Positions 53,382-61,821 of a stretch of 64,000 nt of DNA are shown here, in pieces. The stretch spans positions 877,683 through 941,682 of the forward strand of contig JACAUB010000001.1 in the NCBI GenBank assembly GCA_013390605.1. Reading direction: 5' to 3'. Source of the DNA: Bacteroidota bacterium (GTDB taxonomy: Bacteria; Bacteroidota; Bacteroidia; Bacteroidales; Cfx3-03). Each line of letters starts with the position of its first letter. Positions within the stretch are counted from its first letter, which is position 1. The translations under genes were made by a program, and so were the position numbers. The notes beneath the pieces were generated by a model, which was not told where the DNA came from, made no database searches, and worked only from the letters and a program-made list of their open reading frames with translations.

Positions 53382-54461
53382 TTAAATAGATGTTAGAAAG
53401 CGTAATGCATCCTTTAACAGTTTAGGATCACATTTGATATCATAAACACCTTTGCCTATTTCATTTAATAGTGTTAGACGAACTTGACCCGAAATATTTT
53501 TCTTGTCATGTCCCATCAATTCAAGTAATCGCTCAAAGTTAGCTTCAGATGGTTTGTAAAGCTCGAAATTATATAGAATAACCTCCTTGATTTCTTCAAA
53601 TTGATCGGCAGATAATGTAGTAAGTTGGGTTGAAAGCCATGCTTCGGCTAACATCCCAAGTGCAACGGCTTGCCCATGAAGAAGGGGATGGTTGTTCTCG
53701 AGTGCAAAGGTTTCGAGTGCATGACCAATGGTGTGTCCAAAGTTGAGCAACTTACGCAATCCCTTTTCAGTAGGATCTTGTTCTACGATTTCACTCTTTA
53801 TTCTTAAGGAAGGTAAAATCAATGCGCCCCAATCCTCTATTTCAGTATAATGTTTTCCTTTAATCGCGTTCCAATACTCTTTATCGGCAATGAGGGCATG
53901 TTTCAGAATTTCTCCATAACCTGATTGGATTTGATTGGAGGGGAGCGTTTTTAAAAAAGCAGGATTGATGAAGACCGCTTGCGGATCGGCAAACACCCCG
54001 ATCTGGTTTTTTAATCCCCCTAAGTCTACACCGGTCTTGCTACCTGTAGAGGCATCAACTTGTGATAAAAGGGTAGTTGGAATATTGTAAAAACGAATTC
54101 CTCTTTTATACGTTGCAGAAACAAAACCGCCCATGTCGGTAATGACTCCTCCGCCAAGATTAATCATTACAGATCGACGGTCTGCACCATTTTCGGTTAA
54201 TGCTTCCCAAAGATGTGTACAGATTTCAATGGTTTTATTTTCTTCGCCCGACTCAATCTCAATAATCTCAGCCTGAGCAAGTGCTTCTATATTAGTAAGC
54301 AGTTGAGAAATACAATGTTGATACGTGTTCTCGTCAACAAGAATAAAAAATGTGCAGCCTGATTCGGCCTCTTTGTTAAGTAGTTGATTAATAGTTGAGA
54401 AATTATTATCAGCTACAATAAGGGGATACCCCAGCGGATTTAGAACAATATCTGTATTCAT
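53382..54461 (-). CDS. aroB: 3-dehydroquinate synthase
   Basis: This NAD- and metal-dependent enzyme makes 3-dehydroquinate, the second step of the shikimate pathway. The start is set at ATG 54461 (MNTDIVLNPLGYP), giving 359 residues. An in-frame TTG three codons earlier lies inside the likely promoter. The nucleotide-binding part has VMINLGGGVITDMGGFVSAT and RGIRFYNIPTTLLSQVDAST. The metal and substrate site includes GYGEILKHALIADKEYW, LLNFGHTIGHALE and HGQAVALGM. Lengths and motifs are all standard. aroA follows 32 bases after the stop. Confidence 0.96.
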   Translation of the reverse strand: MNTDIVLNPLGYPLIVADNNFSTINQLLNKEAESGCTFFILVDENTYQHCISQLLTNIEALAQAEIIEIESGEENKTIEICTHLWEALTENGADRRSVMINLGGGVITDMGGFVSATYKRGIRFYNIPTTLLSQVDASTGSKTGVDLGGLKNQIGVFADPQAVFINPAFLKTLPSNQIQSGYGEILKHALIADKEYWNAIKGKHYTEIEDWGALILPSLRIKSEIVEQDPTEKGLRKLLNFGHTIGHALETFALENNHPLLHGQAVALGMLAEAWLSTQLTTLSADQFEEIKEVILYNFELYKPSEANFERLLELMGHDKKNISGQVRLTLLNEIGKGVYDIKCDPKLLKDALRFLTSI

Positions 54462-54467
54462 AATATG

Positions 54468-54475
54468 CAAAAGTA
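54468..54475 (-). promoter_or_regulatory. Putative -7 element of aroB, implying a near-leaderless mRNA
   Basis: The minus strand reads TACTTTTG, a full TAnnTTTG match, ending only 6 bases before the aroB ATG at 54461. Transcription usually starts 4-8 bases after this element, so the mRNA would begin at or next to the start codon. The -33 partner is weak. Confidence 0.45.
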
Positions 54476-54521
54476 CTCAAAAATGATACTTCACTTTTCA
54501 TCTTTGTAATGATTCGTTATC

Positions 54522-54529
54522 TATTTTTG
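54522..54529 (+). promoter_or_regulatory. Putative -7 element of the proline dehydrogenase gene
   Basis: TATTTTTG matches TAnnTTTG on the plus strand, 16 bases before the ATG at 54546. A TTTG at 54503-54506 is 15 bases upstream, closer than the usual spacing. The leader would be about 10 bases. Confidence 0.45.
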
Positions 54530-54545
54530 GTAAAAATTGTAAACA

Positions 54546-55730
54546 ATGATCTTATTTGATGATACAGCCATTGCCTTCGAAAGCAAAAATGATAACGATT
54601 TACTACGTGCCTATTATTTGTTTAAAACAGTTGCAAACCCTTCATTAGTCAAGATTAGTAAAGTGTTGGTTGAAGCAGCGCAAAGAATACATTTTCCAGT
54701 TTCCTGGGCTGTAAAACCTACAATATATCGTCAGTTTGTTGGTGGCGAATCTATTGGAAATTGTTTTAAGCTGGTGAGGGTACTTGAAAAGTATCACGTA
54801 AAGGCGATTCTTGATTATTCTGTTGAAGGGATGAGTAGCGAGGCGATTATTCAACATACCCTTGAAGAGACTCTTCGTACGATTGATAATGCTGCAATTG
54901 ATATAAATGTTCCATTTGCGGTATTTAAACCTACTGCATTATGTTCTCATGAGGTTTTGGAGAAGGCTGCCGATCCACATTATGAGTTGACCGAAACTGA
55001 AAGAGGAGATGCCTCGAAATTTAAAGAACGGATAGCTATCTTATGTAAGCGGGCATTTGAGAAGGGGGTACGTCTAATGATTGATGCTGAGGATTCATGG
55101 TATCAGTCGTTTGTTGATGATGTGATTACAGAGATGATGATGTTATATAACAAGGAACGCGCTATCGTTTTCAATACGTTACAAATGTATAGAACCGATC
55201 GGTTGGATTTCTTAAAAGCATCGTATGAAAAGGCAGTAGCAAATAATTATTATCTGGGTGTCAAATTTGTAAGAGGGGCGTATATGGAAAAAGAACGTGA
55301 ACGGGCTCTCCAAATAGGTTATCCTTCGCCAATTCATCCCGATAAACAAGCTACGGATAATGCTTTTGATGCAGCACTTCAGTTTTCAATAGATCACTTG
55401 GATAGAATTTCTATCTTCTGTGGAACACATAATGAGAATAGCTGCAGATTGTTTGCCGCACTGATGGAAAAACAGGGACTCAGTAAAGATGATGAACGGT
55501 GTTTCTTCTCCCAGTTGTATGGCATGAGCGACAATATAAGTTTTAACCTTGCGAATGGTGGATATAATGTTGCAAAATATATCCCATATGGTCCGGTAAA
55601 ATCAGTGCTGCCGTATTTGATCAGAAGGGCTGAAGAGAATACTTCTATTGCAGGACAAACAAGTCGGGAGCTCTCGCTGATTAAAAAAGAGCGGCAAAGA
55701 AGAAAAAGCCTAAAAAATTCACTATCTTAA
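54546..55730 (+). CDS. Proline dehydrogenase (monofunctional PutA-type)
   Basis: The 394-residue flavoenzyme would oxidise proline to pyrroline-5-carboxylate, passing electrons to quinone. The PRODH barrel is visible from about residue 80. LMIDAEDSWYQSFVDDV, VFNTLQMYRTDRLDFL and GVKFVRGAYMEKERERALQ form the strands around FAD, and FCGTHNENS and SQLYGMSDNISFNLA follow. VAKYIPYGPVKSVLPYLIRR is the conserved C-terminal substrate-binding helix with the RR pair. It lacks the aldehyde dehydrogenase domain of bifunctional PutA. It is divergent from aroB with an 84-base shared promoter region. Confidence 0.94.
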   Translation: MILFDDTAIAFESKNDNDLLRAYYLFKTVANPSLVKISKVLVEAAQRIHFPVSWAVKPTIYRQFVGGESIGNCFKLVRVLEKYHVKAILDYSVEGMSSEAIIQHTLEETLRTIDNAAIDINVPFAVFKPTALCSHEVLEKAADPHYELTETERGDASKFKERIAILCKRAFEKGVRLMIDAEDSWYQSFVDDVITEMMMLYNKERAIVFNTLQMYRTDRLDFLKASYEKAVANNYYLGVKFVRGAYMEKERERALQIGYPSPIHPDKQATDNAFDAALQFSIDHLDRISIFCGTHNENSCRLFAALMEKQGLSKDDERCFFSQLYGMSDNISFNLANGGYNVAKYIPYGPVKSVLPYLIRRAEENTSIAGQTSRELSLIKKERQRRKSLKNSLS

Positions 55731-55798
55731 TTTTAGGAGAAAACTGATCGTAGAATACGCTGTTATCTTGACTATTAAAGACGAATCTGCTTCTCGTT

Positions 55799-55868
55799 AT
55801 TCGACCACTTGGGCGAAATCTCTAAAATAGGTAGCATCTATAAAGAAACTTCTCTCAAGTGGTCGAAT
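55799..55868. repeat. Perfect 13-bp inverted repeat with 44-base spacer
   Basis: ATTCGACCACTTG (55799-55811) and CAAGTGGTCGAAT (55856-55868) are exactly complementary. It lies between the convergent proline dehydrogenase and alanine dehydrogenase genes. The long spacer is unusual for a terminator; it may be a remnant of a palindromic repeat element or a small inserted unit. Confidence 0.55.
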
Positions 55869-55914
55869 GACATATGAAGCCAGAATATGCGTATAATAAA
55901 AATAATGTGTTATT

Positions 55915-57141
55915 CTATCCAAAAGATGCCGACATCAAAAGATCGATATCCTGAAATGGTTGACGGAATGTATCGCTGATAAATTTATTAGTAACCGTTC
56001 CATTATACATATATACTCCCTGACGAACGCCGATATCTGTTTTTAACAATTCTGTTAGTCCTCCACGATCTCCAATATCAAGCAGAATAGGAAGTAGGAC
56101 ATTGCTTAATGCAATACTTGCCGTATGAGGAACCTTTGACGGGATATTAGGTACACAATAATGGGTTACACCATTTTTGATAAATACAGGACTATTATGA
56201 TCGGTAACGCGAGAAGTTGCGAAGCAACCTCCCTGGTCAATACTTACATCAATAATTAAAGAACCTGCTTTCATTTGTGCAATCATCTCTTCCGAAATAA
56301 AACAAGGTGTACGTCCTTCTTTAGAGTGAATAGCTCCAATGACTACATCCGCGGAGTGTAATGCTTCCGATAGCGTTTTGGGTTGAATGATGGAGGTGAA
56401 GATACGGGTATTGAGGTTGTTTTGTAGACGACGTAGTTTATAAACAGAGTTATCGAACACCTTTACCATGGCACCCATTCCCATGGCTGCGCGGGCAGCA
56501 AACTCTCCAACCGTACCAGCTCCCAGAATCACGATTTCGCTTGGACTTATCCCGGAGAATCCTCCAAGCATAACCCCACGGCCATATTCAGGGTGACTGA
56601 GGTATTCACCGGCAATCAGAATGCAGGTATTTCCTGCTATTTCACTCATAGCTCTGATGATGGGGAAAGCTTTTGTGCGATCCTTCATTAACTGAAAGCT
56701 GATAGCTGTTGTTTTTTTCGCGGAAAGTCGTTTGAAAAACTCTTCGCATAATCCAGGGAGTTGAAGAAACGATAATATGGTTTGGCGATTTCTAACCATA
56801 TCAATTTCATCAAGGGTTGGAGCTGCCATTTTTAAGATAATGTCAGCTTGGTAGATTTCGCGAATATCTTTAACAATATGGGCGCCTGCTTCGCTATAAC
56901 GATGGTCTTCATAATGAGCCCCATTGCCGGCACCTGTTTCAATAAATATTGTATGCTCGTGCCCTACAAGCGAGCTCACAGCATCAGGGGTTAACGGTAC
57001 TCGTTTTTCGTTGTCAGATATCTCTTTGGGAATACCAATTATCAATTTTCGTTTGCTCCGTAAACACTCTAATGTCTCCTCTAATGGAATAATTTTTTCC
57101 ATAGGCGACATCCCAATATTTCCTTCATCATGCCCTGCCAT
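55915..57141 (-). CDS. ald: Alanine dehydrogenase
   Basis: The 408-residue enzyme of the alanine dehydrogenase/transhydrogenase N-terminal family would interconvert alanine and pyruvate with NAD. LIIGIPKEISDNEKRVPLTP (about 34-53) and GAHIVKDIREIYQADIILKM mark the N-terminal catalytic domain. IVILGAGTVGEFAARAAMGM is the Rossmann nucleotide loop, followed by GRTPCFISEEMIAQMKAGSL and IDVSIDQGGCFATS. An extra N-terminal segment of about 30 residues precedes the usual start, as in other Bacteroidota members of this family. It is the last gene of porX-tsaE-ald, 7 bases after tsaE, so expression is likely coupled. Confidence 0.92.
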   Translation of the reverse strand: MAGHDEGNIGMSPMEKIIPLEETLECLRSKRKLIIGIPKEISDNEKRVPLTPDAVSSLVGHEHTIFIETGAGNGAHYEDHRYSEAGAHIVKDIREIYQADIILKMAAPTLDEIDMVRNRQTILSFLQLPGLCEEFFKRLSAKKTTAISFQLMKDRTKAFPIIRAMSEIAGNTCILIAGEYLSHPEYGRGVMLGGFSGISPSEIVILGAGTVGEFAARAAMGMGAMVKVFDNSVYKLRRLQNNLNTRIFTSIIQPKTLSEALHSADVVIGAIHSKEGRTPCFISEEMIAQMKAGSLIIDVSIDQGGCFATSRVTDHNSPVFIKNGVTHYCVPNIPSKVPHTASIALSNVLLPILLDIGDRGGLTELLKTDIGVRQGVYMYNGTVTNKFISDTFRQPFQDIDLLMSASFG

Positions 57142-57148
57142 ATCCGGT

Positions 57149-57589
57149 TTACTTTAATAATTCTTCATCAGAACAAATAATCGTTCGAATATCTGTTTCT
57201 TCATCTACCATTATTTTAATTGAGACATAGTTCTCGGGAAGAAGGTTCTCAATCATCTCAGGCCATTCAATGAAACAATAGTTTCCACTAAATACATACT
57301 CTTCGTATCCTATATCAATGGCTTCAGTTTCTTTCTTTAAACGGTAGAAGTCGAAATGGAAAATGCTTTCGCCTTTTATTGTTAAATATTCATTAACAAT
57401 AGCAAATGTAGGACTGTTTACAACATCTTTTACATGTAGTTTATGGCAAAGTGTTTTAATAAAAGTAGTTTTACCTGCTCCCATTTTTCCAAACAACGCA
57501 AAGACACGTTGTTTGGAAAATGTTGATAATATTTGAGCGGCAGCAGAATCAAGACTATGAACATTTTCACAGACAAATTTCAATTGCAT
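57149..57589 (-). CDS. tsaE: TsaE, tRNA t6A modification ATPase
   Basis: The 146-residue P-loop protein supports threonylcarbamoyl-adenosine (t6A) formation at tRNA position 37 with TsaB and TsaD, which are not in the window. Walker A is FGKMGAGKTTFIKTL; VNSPTFAIVNEYL and IFHFDFYRLKKETEAIDIGY are the conserved TsaE segments, and CFIEWPEMIENLLPENYVSI closes the domain. The length is standard. It sits 10 bases after porX and 7 before ald. Confidence 0.95.
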   Translation of the reverse strand: MQLKFVCENVHSLDSAAAQILSTFSKQRVFALFGKMGAGKTTFIKTLCHKLHVKDVVNSPTFAIVNEYLTIKGESIFHFDFYRLKKETEAIDIGYEEYVFSGNYCFIEWPEMIENLLPENYVSIKIMVDEETDIRTIICSDEELLK

Positions 57590-57599
57590 ATAGAGCTGC

Positions 57600-59156
57600 T
57601 TATTTTGGTTTTAGTGTAATAAAAGGAATTAACATCTCTTCCATAGAGATACCTCCATGTTGAAATGTGTTTCGATAGTAATTAACGTAATAGTTGAAAT
57701 TATTCGGATATGCAAAGAAATCGGTACTCCGGCAGAATACATAACATGAACTTACATTACCTTTTGGTAGAAATGCATCGGTTGGATTCTTAATTTCGAA
57801 GACCTCTTTCTTGTTATAATTAAGTGTCTTTCCTGTTTTATACCTTAAGTTGGTATTGGTATTTCTATCGCCAATAATCTTTACTGCATTTGTTACCTTC
57901 ACAGAACCATGGTCGGTTGTAATAATAATATTGCATTTTTTTTCTGCAATATACTTTATCATATCAAAAAGAGGACTGTGTTTAAACCATGATACTGTTA
58001 TTGAACGATAAGCAGCTTCATCATCAGCTAATTCACGTATTACATCCATTTCGGTTCGGGCATGCGAAAGCATGTCTACAAAGTTGTAAACAATAACATT
58101 TAATTTATTGCCAGTGAGATTTGGAAGGTTTTCAACAAGTTTTTTTCCTGCATTCAGATTGAGTATCTTGTTATAAGAGTGTTTAATGTCTTTGCCAAAT
58201 CGTTTTAAAAGTTCGGACATCAGATCTCCTTCATACTGATTTTTGGTTCCTTCATCGTCTTCGTTAACCCAGAAATTAGGATACTTCTTGCTGATTTCTG
58301 TCGGCATCAATCCTGAAAAGAGCGCATTTCTAGCATATTGGGTAACGGTAGGCAGAATACTATAATAGACTTCGTCTTTTTCAACCCTGAAGTAATCTTC
58401 GAAAACAGGTTGAAGTACTTTCCATTGGTCGTATCGAAGGTTATCGATCAATATCAGGAAGGTAGGAGGGCCATCTTCCGTGAGTAGCGGAAATACTTTT
58501 TCACGAATGAGCGTGTGTGACAAAACAGGCCTGTTTTGATCTTTTCCGCTTAACCAATCAAGATAATGACTCTCTATAAACTTATTAAAGACATTGTTTG
58601 CCTCTTCTTTTTGCATCTTGAGGACATCTTTTATGCCTTCATCTGTCGACTTATCCAGTTCTATTTCCCAATGTACCAGCTTACGATAGACCTCTACCCA
58701 CTCTTCGTAGTTGAGACGGTTGGATATTTCCATCCCAATAAACCGGAATTCTTGTTGATAATTATGACTGGTTTTGTCGCTAACAAGCTTTTTCTTTTCA
58801 AGAATACGTTTTAATGATAGAAGAATTTGATTAGGATTTACCGGCTTAATAAGATAATCTGATATCTTAGAACCAATCGCATCCTCCATAATCGACTCTT
58901 CTTCACTTTTCGTGATCATGACAACAGGCAGGTTTGGAAATTTACTTTTAATCTGTTGTAATGTGTCAAGACCAGATAGTCCCGGCATGTTTTCATCGAG
59001 GAAGACAATGTCGAACTGTTTTGCTTTTACTTGATCCAGGGCTTCATCTCCACTGGTTGCGGTTGAAACATCATATCCCTTCTCTTTTAAGAATAAAACA
59101 TGAGGTTTTAATAACGATATTTCGTCATCAGCCCACAGAATCTGTACTTTCTCCAT
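57600..59156 (-). CDS. porX: PorX: response regulator with PglZ alkaline phosphatase-like domain
   Basis: The 518-residue protein combines a receiver domain (about 3-122; ILWADDEISLLKPHVLFLKE; phospho-acceptor Asp54 in FDIVFLDENMPG) with a helical linker and a PglZ domain (about 220-518; FLILIDNLRYDQW, TVTQYARNALFSGLMP, IITTDHGSVKVTNAVKIIGD). The metal-binding TDHGS motif is intact. PorX of Porphyromonas gingivalis has the same build and length and, with its sensor PorY, controls type 9 secretion genes. Its presence implies a type 9 secretion system in this organism. PorY is not in the window. Confidence 0.94.
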   Translation of the reverse strand: MEKVQILWADDEISLLKPHVLFLKEKGYDVSTATSGDEALDQVKAKQFDIVFLDENMPGLSGLDTLQQIKSKFPNLPVVMITKSEEESIMEDAIGSKISDYLIKPVNPNQILLSLKRILEKKKLVSDKTSHNYQQEFRFIGMEISNRLNYEEWVEVYRKLVHWEIELDKSTDEGIKDVLKMQKEEANNVFNKFIESHYLDWLSGKDQNRPVLSHTLIREKVFPLLTEDGPPTFLILIDNLRYDQWKVLQPVFEDYFRVEKDEVYYSILPTVTQYARNALFSGLMPTEISKKYPNFWVNEDDEGTKNQYEGDLMSELLKRFGKDIKHSYNKILNLNAGKKLVENLPNLTGNKLNVIVYNFVDMLSHARTEMDVIRELADDEAAYRSITVSWFKHSPLFDMIKYIAEKKCNIIITTDHGSVKVTNAVKIIGDRNTNTNLRYKTGKTLNYNKKEVFEIKNPTDAFLPKGNVSSCYVFCRSTDFFAYPNNFNYYVNYYRNTFQHGGISMEEMLIPFITLKPK

Positions 59157-59193
59157 AAAACCTTCTCTCTGAAAGAAACAATTGAAAAAAACT

Positions 59194-59247
59194 AACTATT
59201 TTTGACCTACTAATGAAACGTATTTTTCTCAAAATAGTTGTTTCATT
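59194..59247. repeat. Two interlocked inverted repeats between porX and the HD gene
   Basis: AACTATTTT (59194-59202) pairs with AAAATAGTT (59231-59239), while AATGAAAC (59212-59219) pairs with GTTTCATT (59240-59247). The order left1-left2-right1-right2 is crossing, so RNA from this region could form a pseudoknot-like fold, or the arms could be operator half-sites. The first arm overlaps TATTTTTG (59197-59204), a -7 match pointing to the HD gene. High AT content makes chance plausible. Confidence 0.35.
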
Positions 59248-59284
59248 GTTTTTACTTTCTGCATAATACAAAAATAAGTAATAA

Positions 59285-60523
59285 GTGAGCACTTTAGCAC
59301 CAAATAAACGAAAAATCTTTAACGATCCGGTACATGGTTTTATTACTATTCCGAATGAATTAGTATTCGATATTATTGAACATCCATATTTTCAACGTTT
59401 AAGGAGAATCAGACAACTCGGATTAACCCCGTTGGTCTATCCTGGTGCTTTACATACCCGTTTTCAGCATGCTTTGGGAGCCATGTATTTAATGGGAGTG
59501 GCCATCGATACCCTTAGGCAGAAAGGAAATGAAATCACACCACATGAAGAGGATTCTGTAATCCTGGCTATTTTGTTGCACGATATTGGTCATGGTCCTT
59601 ATTCGCATGCACTGGAACACAGTATTGTTCATTGTATGACACATGAAGATCTTTCAATACTTTTTATGAAAAGATTGAATGAAAAGTTTGAAGGAAAGCT
59701 TACAGATGCTATTTCTATTTTTAATGATACCTATCCCAAACGATTTTTACATCAGCTGGTATCTAGTCAGCTCGATACGGATCGATTAGATTATTTGAAA
59801 CGCGATAGCTATTTTACCGGTGTATCTGAAGGGGTGATCAATACCGACCGGATTATTGCTATGTTAAATATTCACAATGACGAGCTTGTAATGGAAGGTA
59901 AAGGGATTTACACCATTGAGAAATTTATAATGGCACGACGTTTTATGTATTGGCAGGTTTATTATCATAAAACGGTGGTGGCGGCGGAGCAAATGTTAAT
60001 ACATATCTTGAAACGTGCAAAGGAGTTAGCCGAAGCCGGTATTCCACTTTTCGGCTCTCCTCCGTTACAATTTTTTTTAGCGAATCGACTTACCAAAACT
60101 GATTTTTTGGAACGGTATGACGTTTTAGATACTTTTGCTCTTTTGGATGACTTTGATATTTATGCAGCAATGAAGGTTTGGGCCTATCACTCAGATCCTA
60201 TGCTTTCTTATTTAAGCAGTAGCTTGATTAACCGAAAACTTTTCAGGGTAGAATTGCAGAACGAACCATTTGATCTTAATTATATTGCAGCAGTGAAAAA
60301 GCAAGTGGGTACTACGCTTTTCGATAGTTTGAATGAGGATATGAACATGGTATTTGAAGGCACCATTACCAACAATGCCTATAATCCGGAAAGTGATAAA
60401 ATCAAAATACTATACAGAGATGGTGTTGTTGTTGACATAACAGAAGCTTCTGAACAAATAAATGTGTCAGTACTCTCAAAATCAGCAATGAAACATTTTT
60501 TATGTTATCCAAAACTTGCTTGA
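59285..60523 (+). CDS. HD-domain phosphohydrolase (dGTPase-like family)
   Basis: The 412-residue protein belongs to the HD superfamily of dGTPase/SAMHD1-like phosphohydrolases. Residues 1-30 give IFNDPVHGFITIPNELVFDI, the usual opening of this family. TRFQHALGAMYLM and LLHDIGHGPYSHALEH supply the H...HD metal ligands, and SSQLDTDRLDYLKRD supplies the final Asp. KFIMARRFMYWQVYYHKTVV forms the conserved helix after the site. The start is GTG at 59285, since no ATG precedes PNKRKIFNDPVHGF closely. The substrate (dNTP or another nucleotide) is not determinable here. It precedes lpxD by 162 bases. Confidence 0.9.
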   Translation: MSTLAPNKRKIFNDPVHGFITIPNELVFDIIEHPYFQRLRRIRQLGLTPLVYPGALHTRFQHALGAMYLMGVAIDTLRQKGNEITPHEEDSVILAILLHDIGHGPYSHALEHSIVHCMTHEDLSILFMKRLNEKFEGKLTDAISIFNDTYPKRFLHQLVSSQLDTDRLDYLKRDSYFTGVSEGVINTDRIIAMLNIHNDELVMEGKGIYTIEKFIMARRFMYWQVYYHKTVVAAEQMLIHILKRAKELAEAGIPLFGSPPLQFFLANRLTKTDFLERYDVLDTFALLDDFDIYAAMKVWAYHSDPMLSYLSSSLINRKLFRVELQNEPFDLNYIAAVKKQVGTTLFDSLNEDMNMVFEGTITNNAYNPESDKIKILYRDGVVVDITEASEQINVSVLSKSAMKHFLCYPKLA

Positions 60524-60540
60524 TATTGTATCTTTCCTTT

Positions 60541-60567
60541 ATTGAATGATAAAAAATCGTTACTTTG
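60541..60567 (+). promoter_or_regulatory. Putative promoter of lpxD
   Basis: ATTG (60541-60544) is followed by TTACTTTG (60560-60567), close to the TAnnTTTG -7 element with a changed first position. Spacing is about 15-18 bases. The leader to the lpxD ATG would be about 110 bases. Confidence 0.35.
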
Positions 60568-60685
60568 CAAAAAATTAATAGGATGTTGTCGATTTAATAT
60601 TTGCAATATCAATGTGTTGAATTTATTCTTGTGTTTACTGCTTTATTTTCAATGCATTCAATAACATTTAATCCAGATTTAAGAG

Positions 60686-61729
60686 ATGGAATTTTCAGCC
60701 AATCAAATTGCACAATTTTTAAATGGAGAGGTTCAGGGCGATCCTGAAATTAGGGTTTCTAACTTGTCGAAAATAGAACAGGGAGAACCCGGAACGCTTA
60801 GCTTCCTTGCTAATCCAAAATACACTTCTTATATATACACTACCGATGCTTCAATTGTAATTGTTGGTAAAGATTTTATACCTGAACAACCTGTTAAGGC
60901 TACATTGGTTACGGTTGAAGATGCTTATGCTGCATTTGCACAACTTCTGGAGATTTATGATCAGTTTAGGAAAAGCAGTAAAACAGGCGTTTCCAGTCTC
61001 TCTTTTATTCATCCAACTGCAAAAGTTGCGGATGATGTTTATGTTGGAGAGTTTGTTGTCATCGGAGCCAATGCAATAGTTGGCAAGGGCTCTAAAATTT
61101 ATCCACAGGTCTATTTGGGTGAAAATGTTTCTATTGGTGAAGAAACAACACTTAACCCGGGTGTTAAGATTTATCATAATTGTGTTATTGGAAACCGTTG
61201 TACTCTACATGCCGGTGTTGCAATAGGCGGTGATGGATTCGGGTTTGCGCAACAACAAGGTGCTGATTATAAGAAAGTTCCACAAATTGGTAATGTGGTT
61301 ATTGAGGATGATGTAGAAATTGGTTCTAATACAACCATTGATCGTGCTACATTGGGTTCTACTTTTATACGAAAAGGAGTTAAACTGGATAACTTAATCC
61401 AGATAGCGCATAATGTCGAAATAGGAGAACACACCGTTATCGCTGCCCAAACAGGGATTTCGGGATCTACCAAGATTGGAAAACTTTGTCAGATAGCTGG
61501 TCAGGTAGGTTTAGCCGGACATCTTGTTATTCCTGATAATGTAAAAATTGCCGCACAGAGTGGCGTTGCGAATAGTCTGGCAAAAGATGGTTCCATTTTG
61601 ATGGGGTCACCTGCCTTTGAAATAGGCCAATATAGAAAGTCTGCTGTTGGATTCAAAAGATTACCGGATATCATGAAGCGTTTGGATCTACTTGAAAAGA
61701 AGCTGAATGAACTTGAAGGCAGCCATTAA
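60686..61729 (+). CDS. lpxD: UDP-3-O-acylglucosamine N-acyltransferase
   Basis: The 347-residue enzyme adds the N-linked acyl chain in the third step of lipid A synthesis. The N-terminal uridine-binding domain (about 1-105) contains [20 protein letters not shown]. The left-handed beta helix (about 110-310) is built from hexapeptide repeats such as [20 protein letters not shown], with the catalytic base at His242 in [11 protein letters not shown]. The C-terminal helix [20 protein letters not shown] completes the fold and helps trimer formation. Unlike the paralogue at 46792, it sits in the lpx cluster and is the likelier primary LpxD. Confidence 0.96.
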   Translation: MEFSANQIAQFLNGEVQGDPEIRVSNLSKIEQGEPGTLSFLANPKYTSYIYTTDASIVIVGKDFIPEQPVKATLVTVEDAYAAFAQLLEIYDQFRKSSKTGVSSLSFIHPTAKVADDVYVGEFVVIGANAIVGKGSKIYPQVYLGENVSIGEETTLNPGVKIYHNCVIGNRCTLHAGVAIGGDGFGFAQQQGADYKKVPQIGNVVIEDDVEIGSNTTIDRATLGSTFIRKGVKLDNLIQIAHNVEIGEHTVIAAQTGISGSTKIGKLCQIAGQVGLAGHLVIPDNVKIAAQSGVANSLAKDGSILMGSPAFEIGQYRKSAVGFKRLPDIMKRLDLLEKKLNELEGSH

Positions 61730-61785
61730 TTTTGTGCTACTTTCAACATATATGAACTGTTTTAATTACATAATATTACTAACCG

Positions 61786-61815
61786 TTTAGGGTAAAAGAT
61801 ATTTTCTTAATTTTG
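61786..61815 (+). promoter_or_regulatory. Putative promoter of lpxC-fabZ, implying a leaderless mRNA
   Basis: TTTA (61786-61789) is followed 18 bases later by TAATTTTG (61808-61815), a full TAnnTTTG match. The ATG at 61822 is only 6 bases after the element, so transcription would begin at or very near the start codon. Confidence 0.45.
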
Positions 61816-61821
61816 CCCGCC

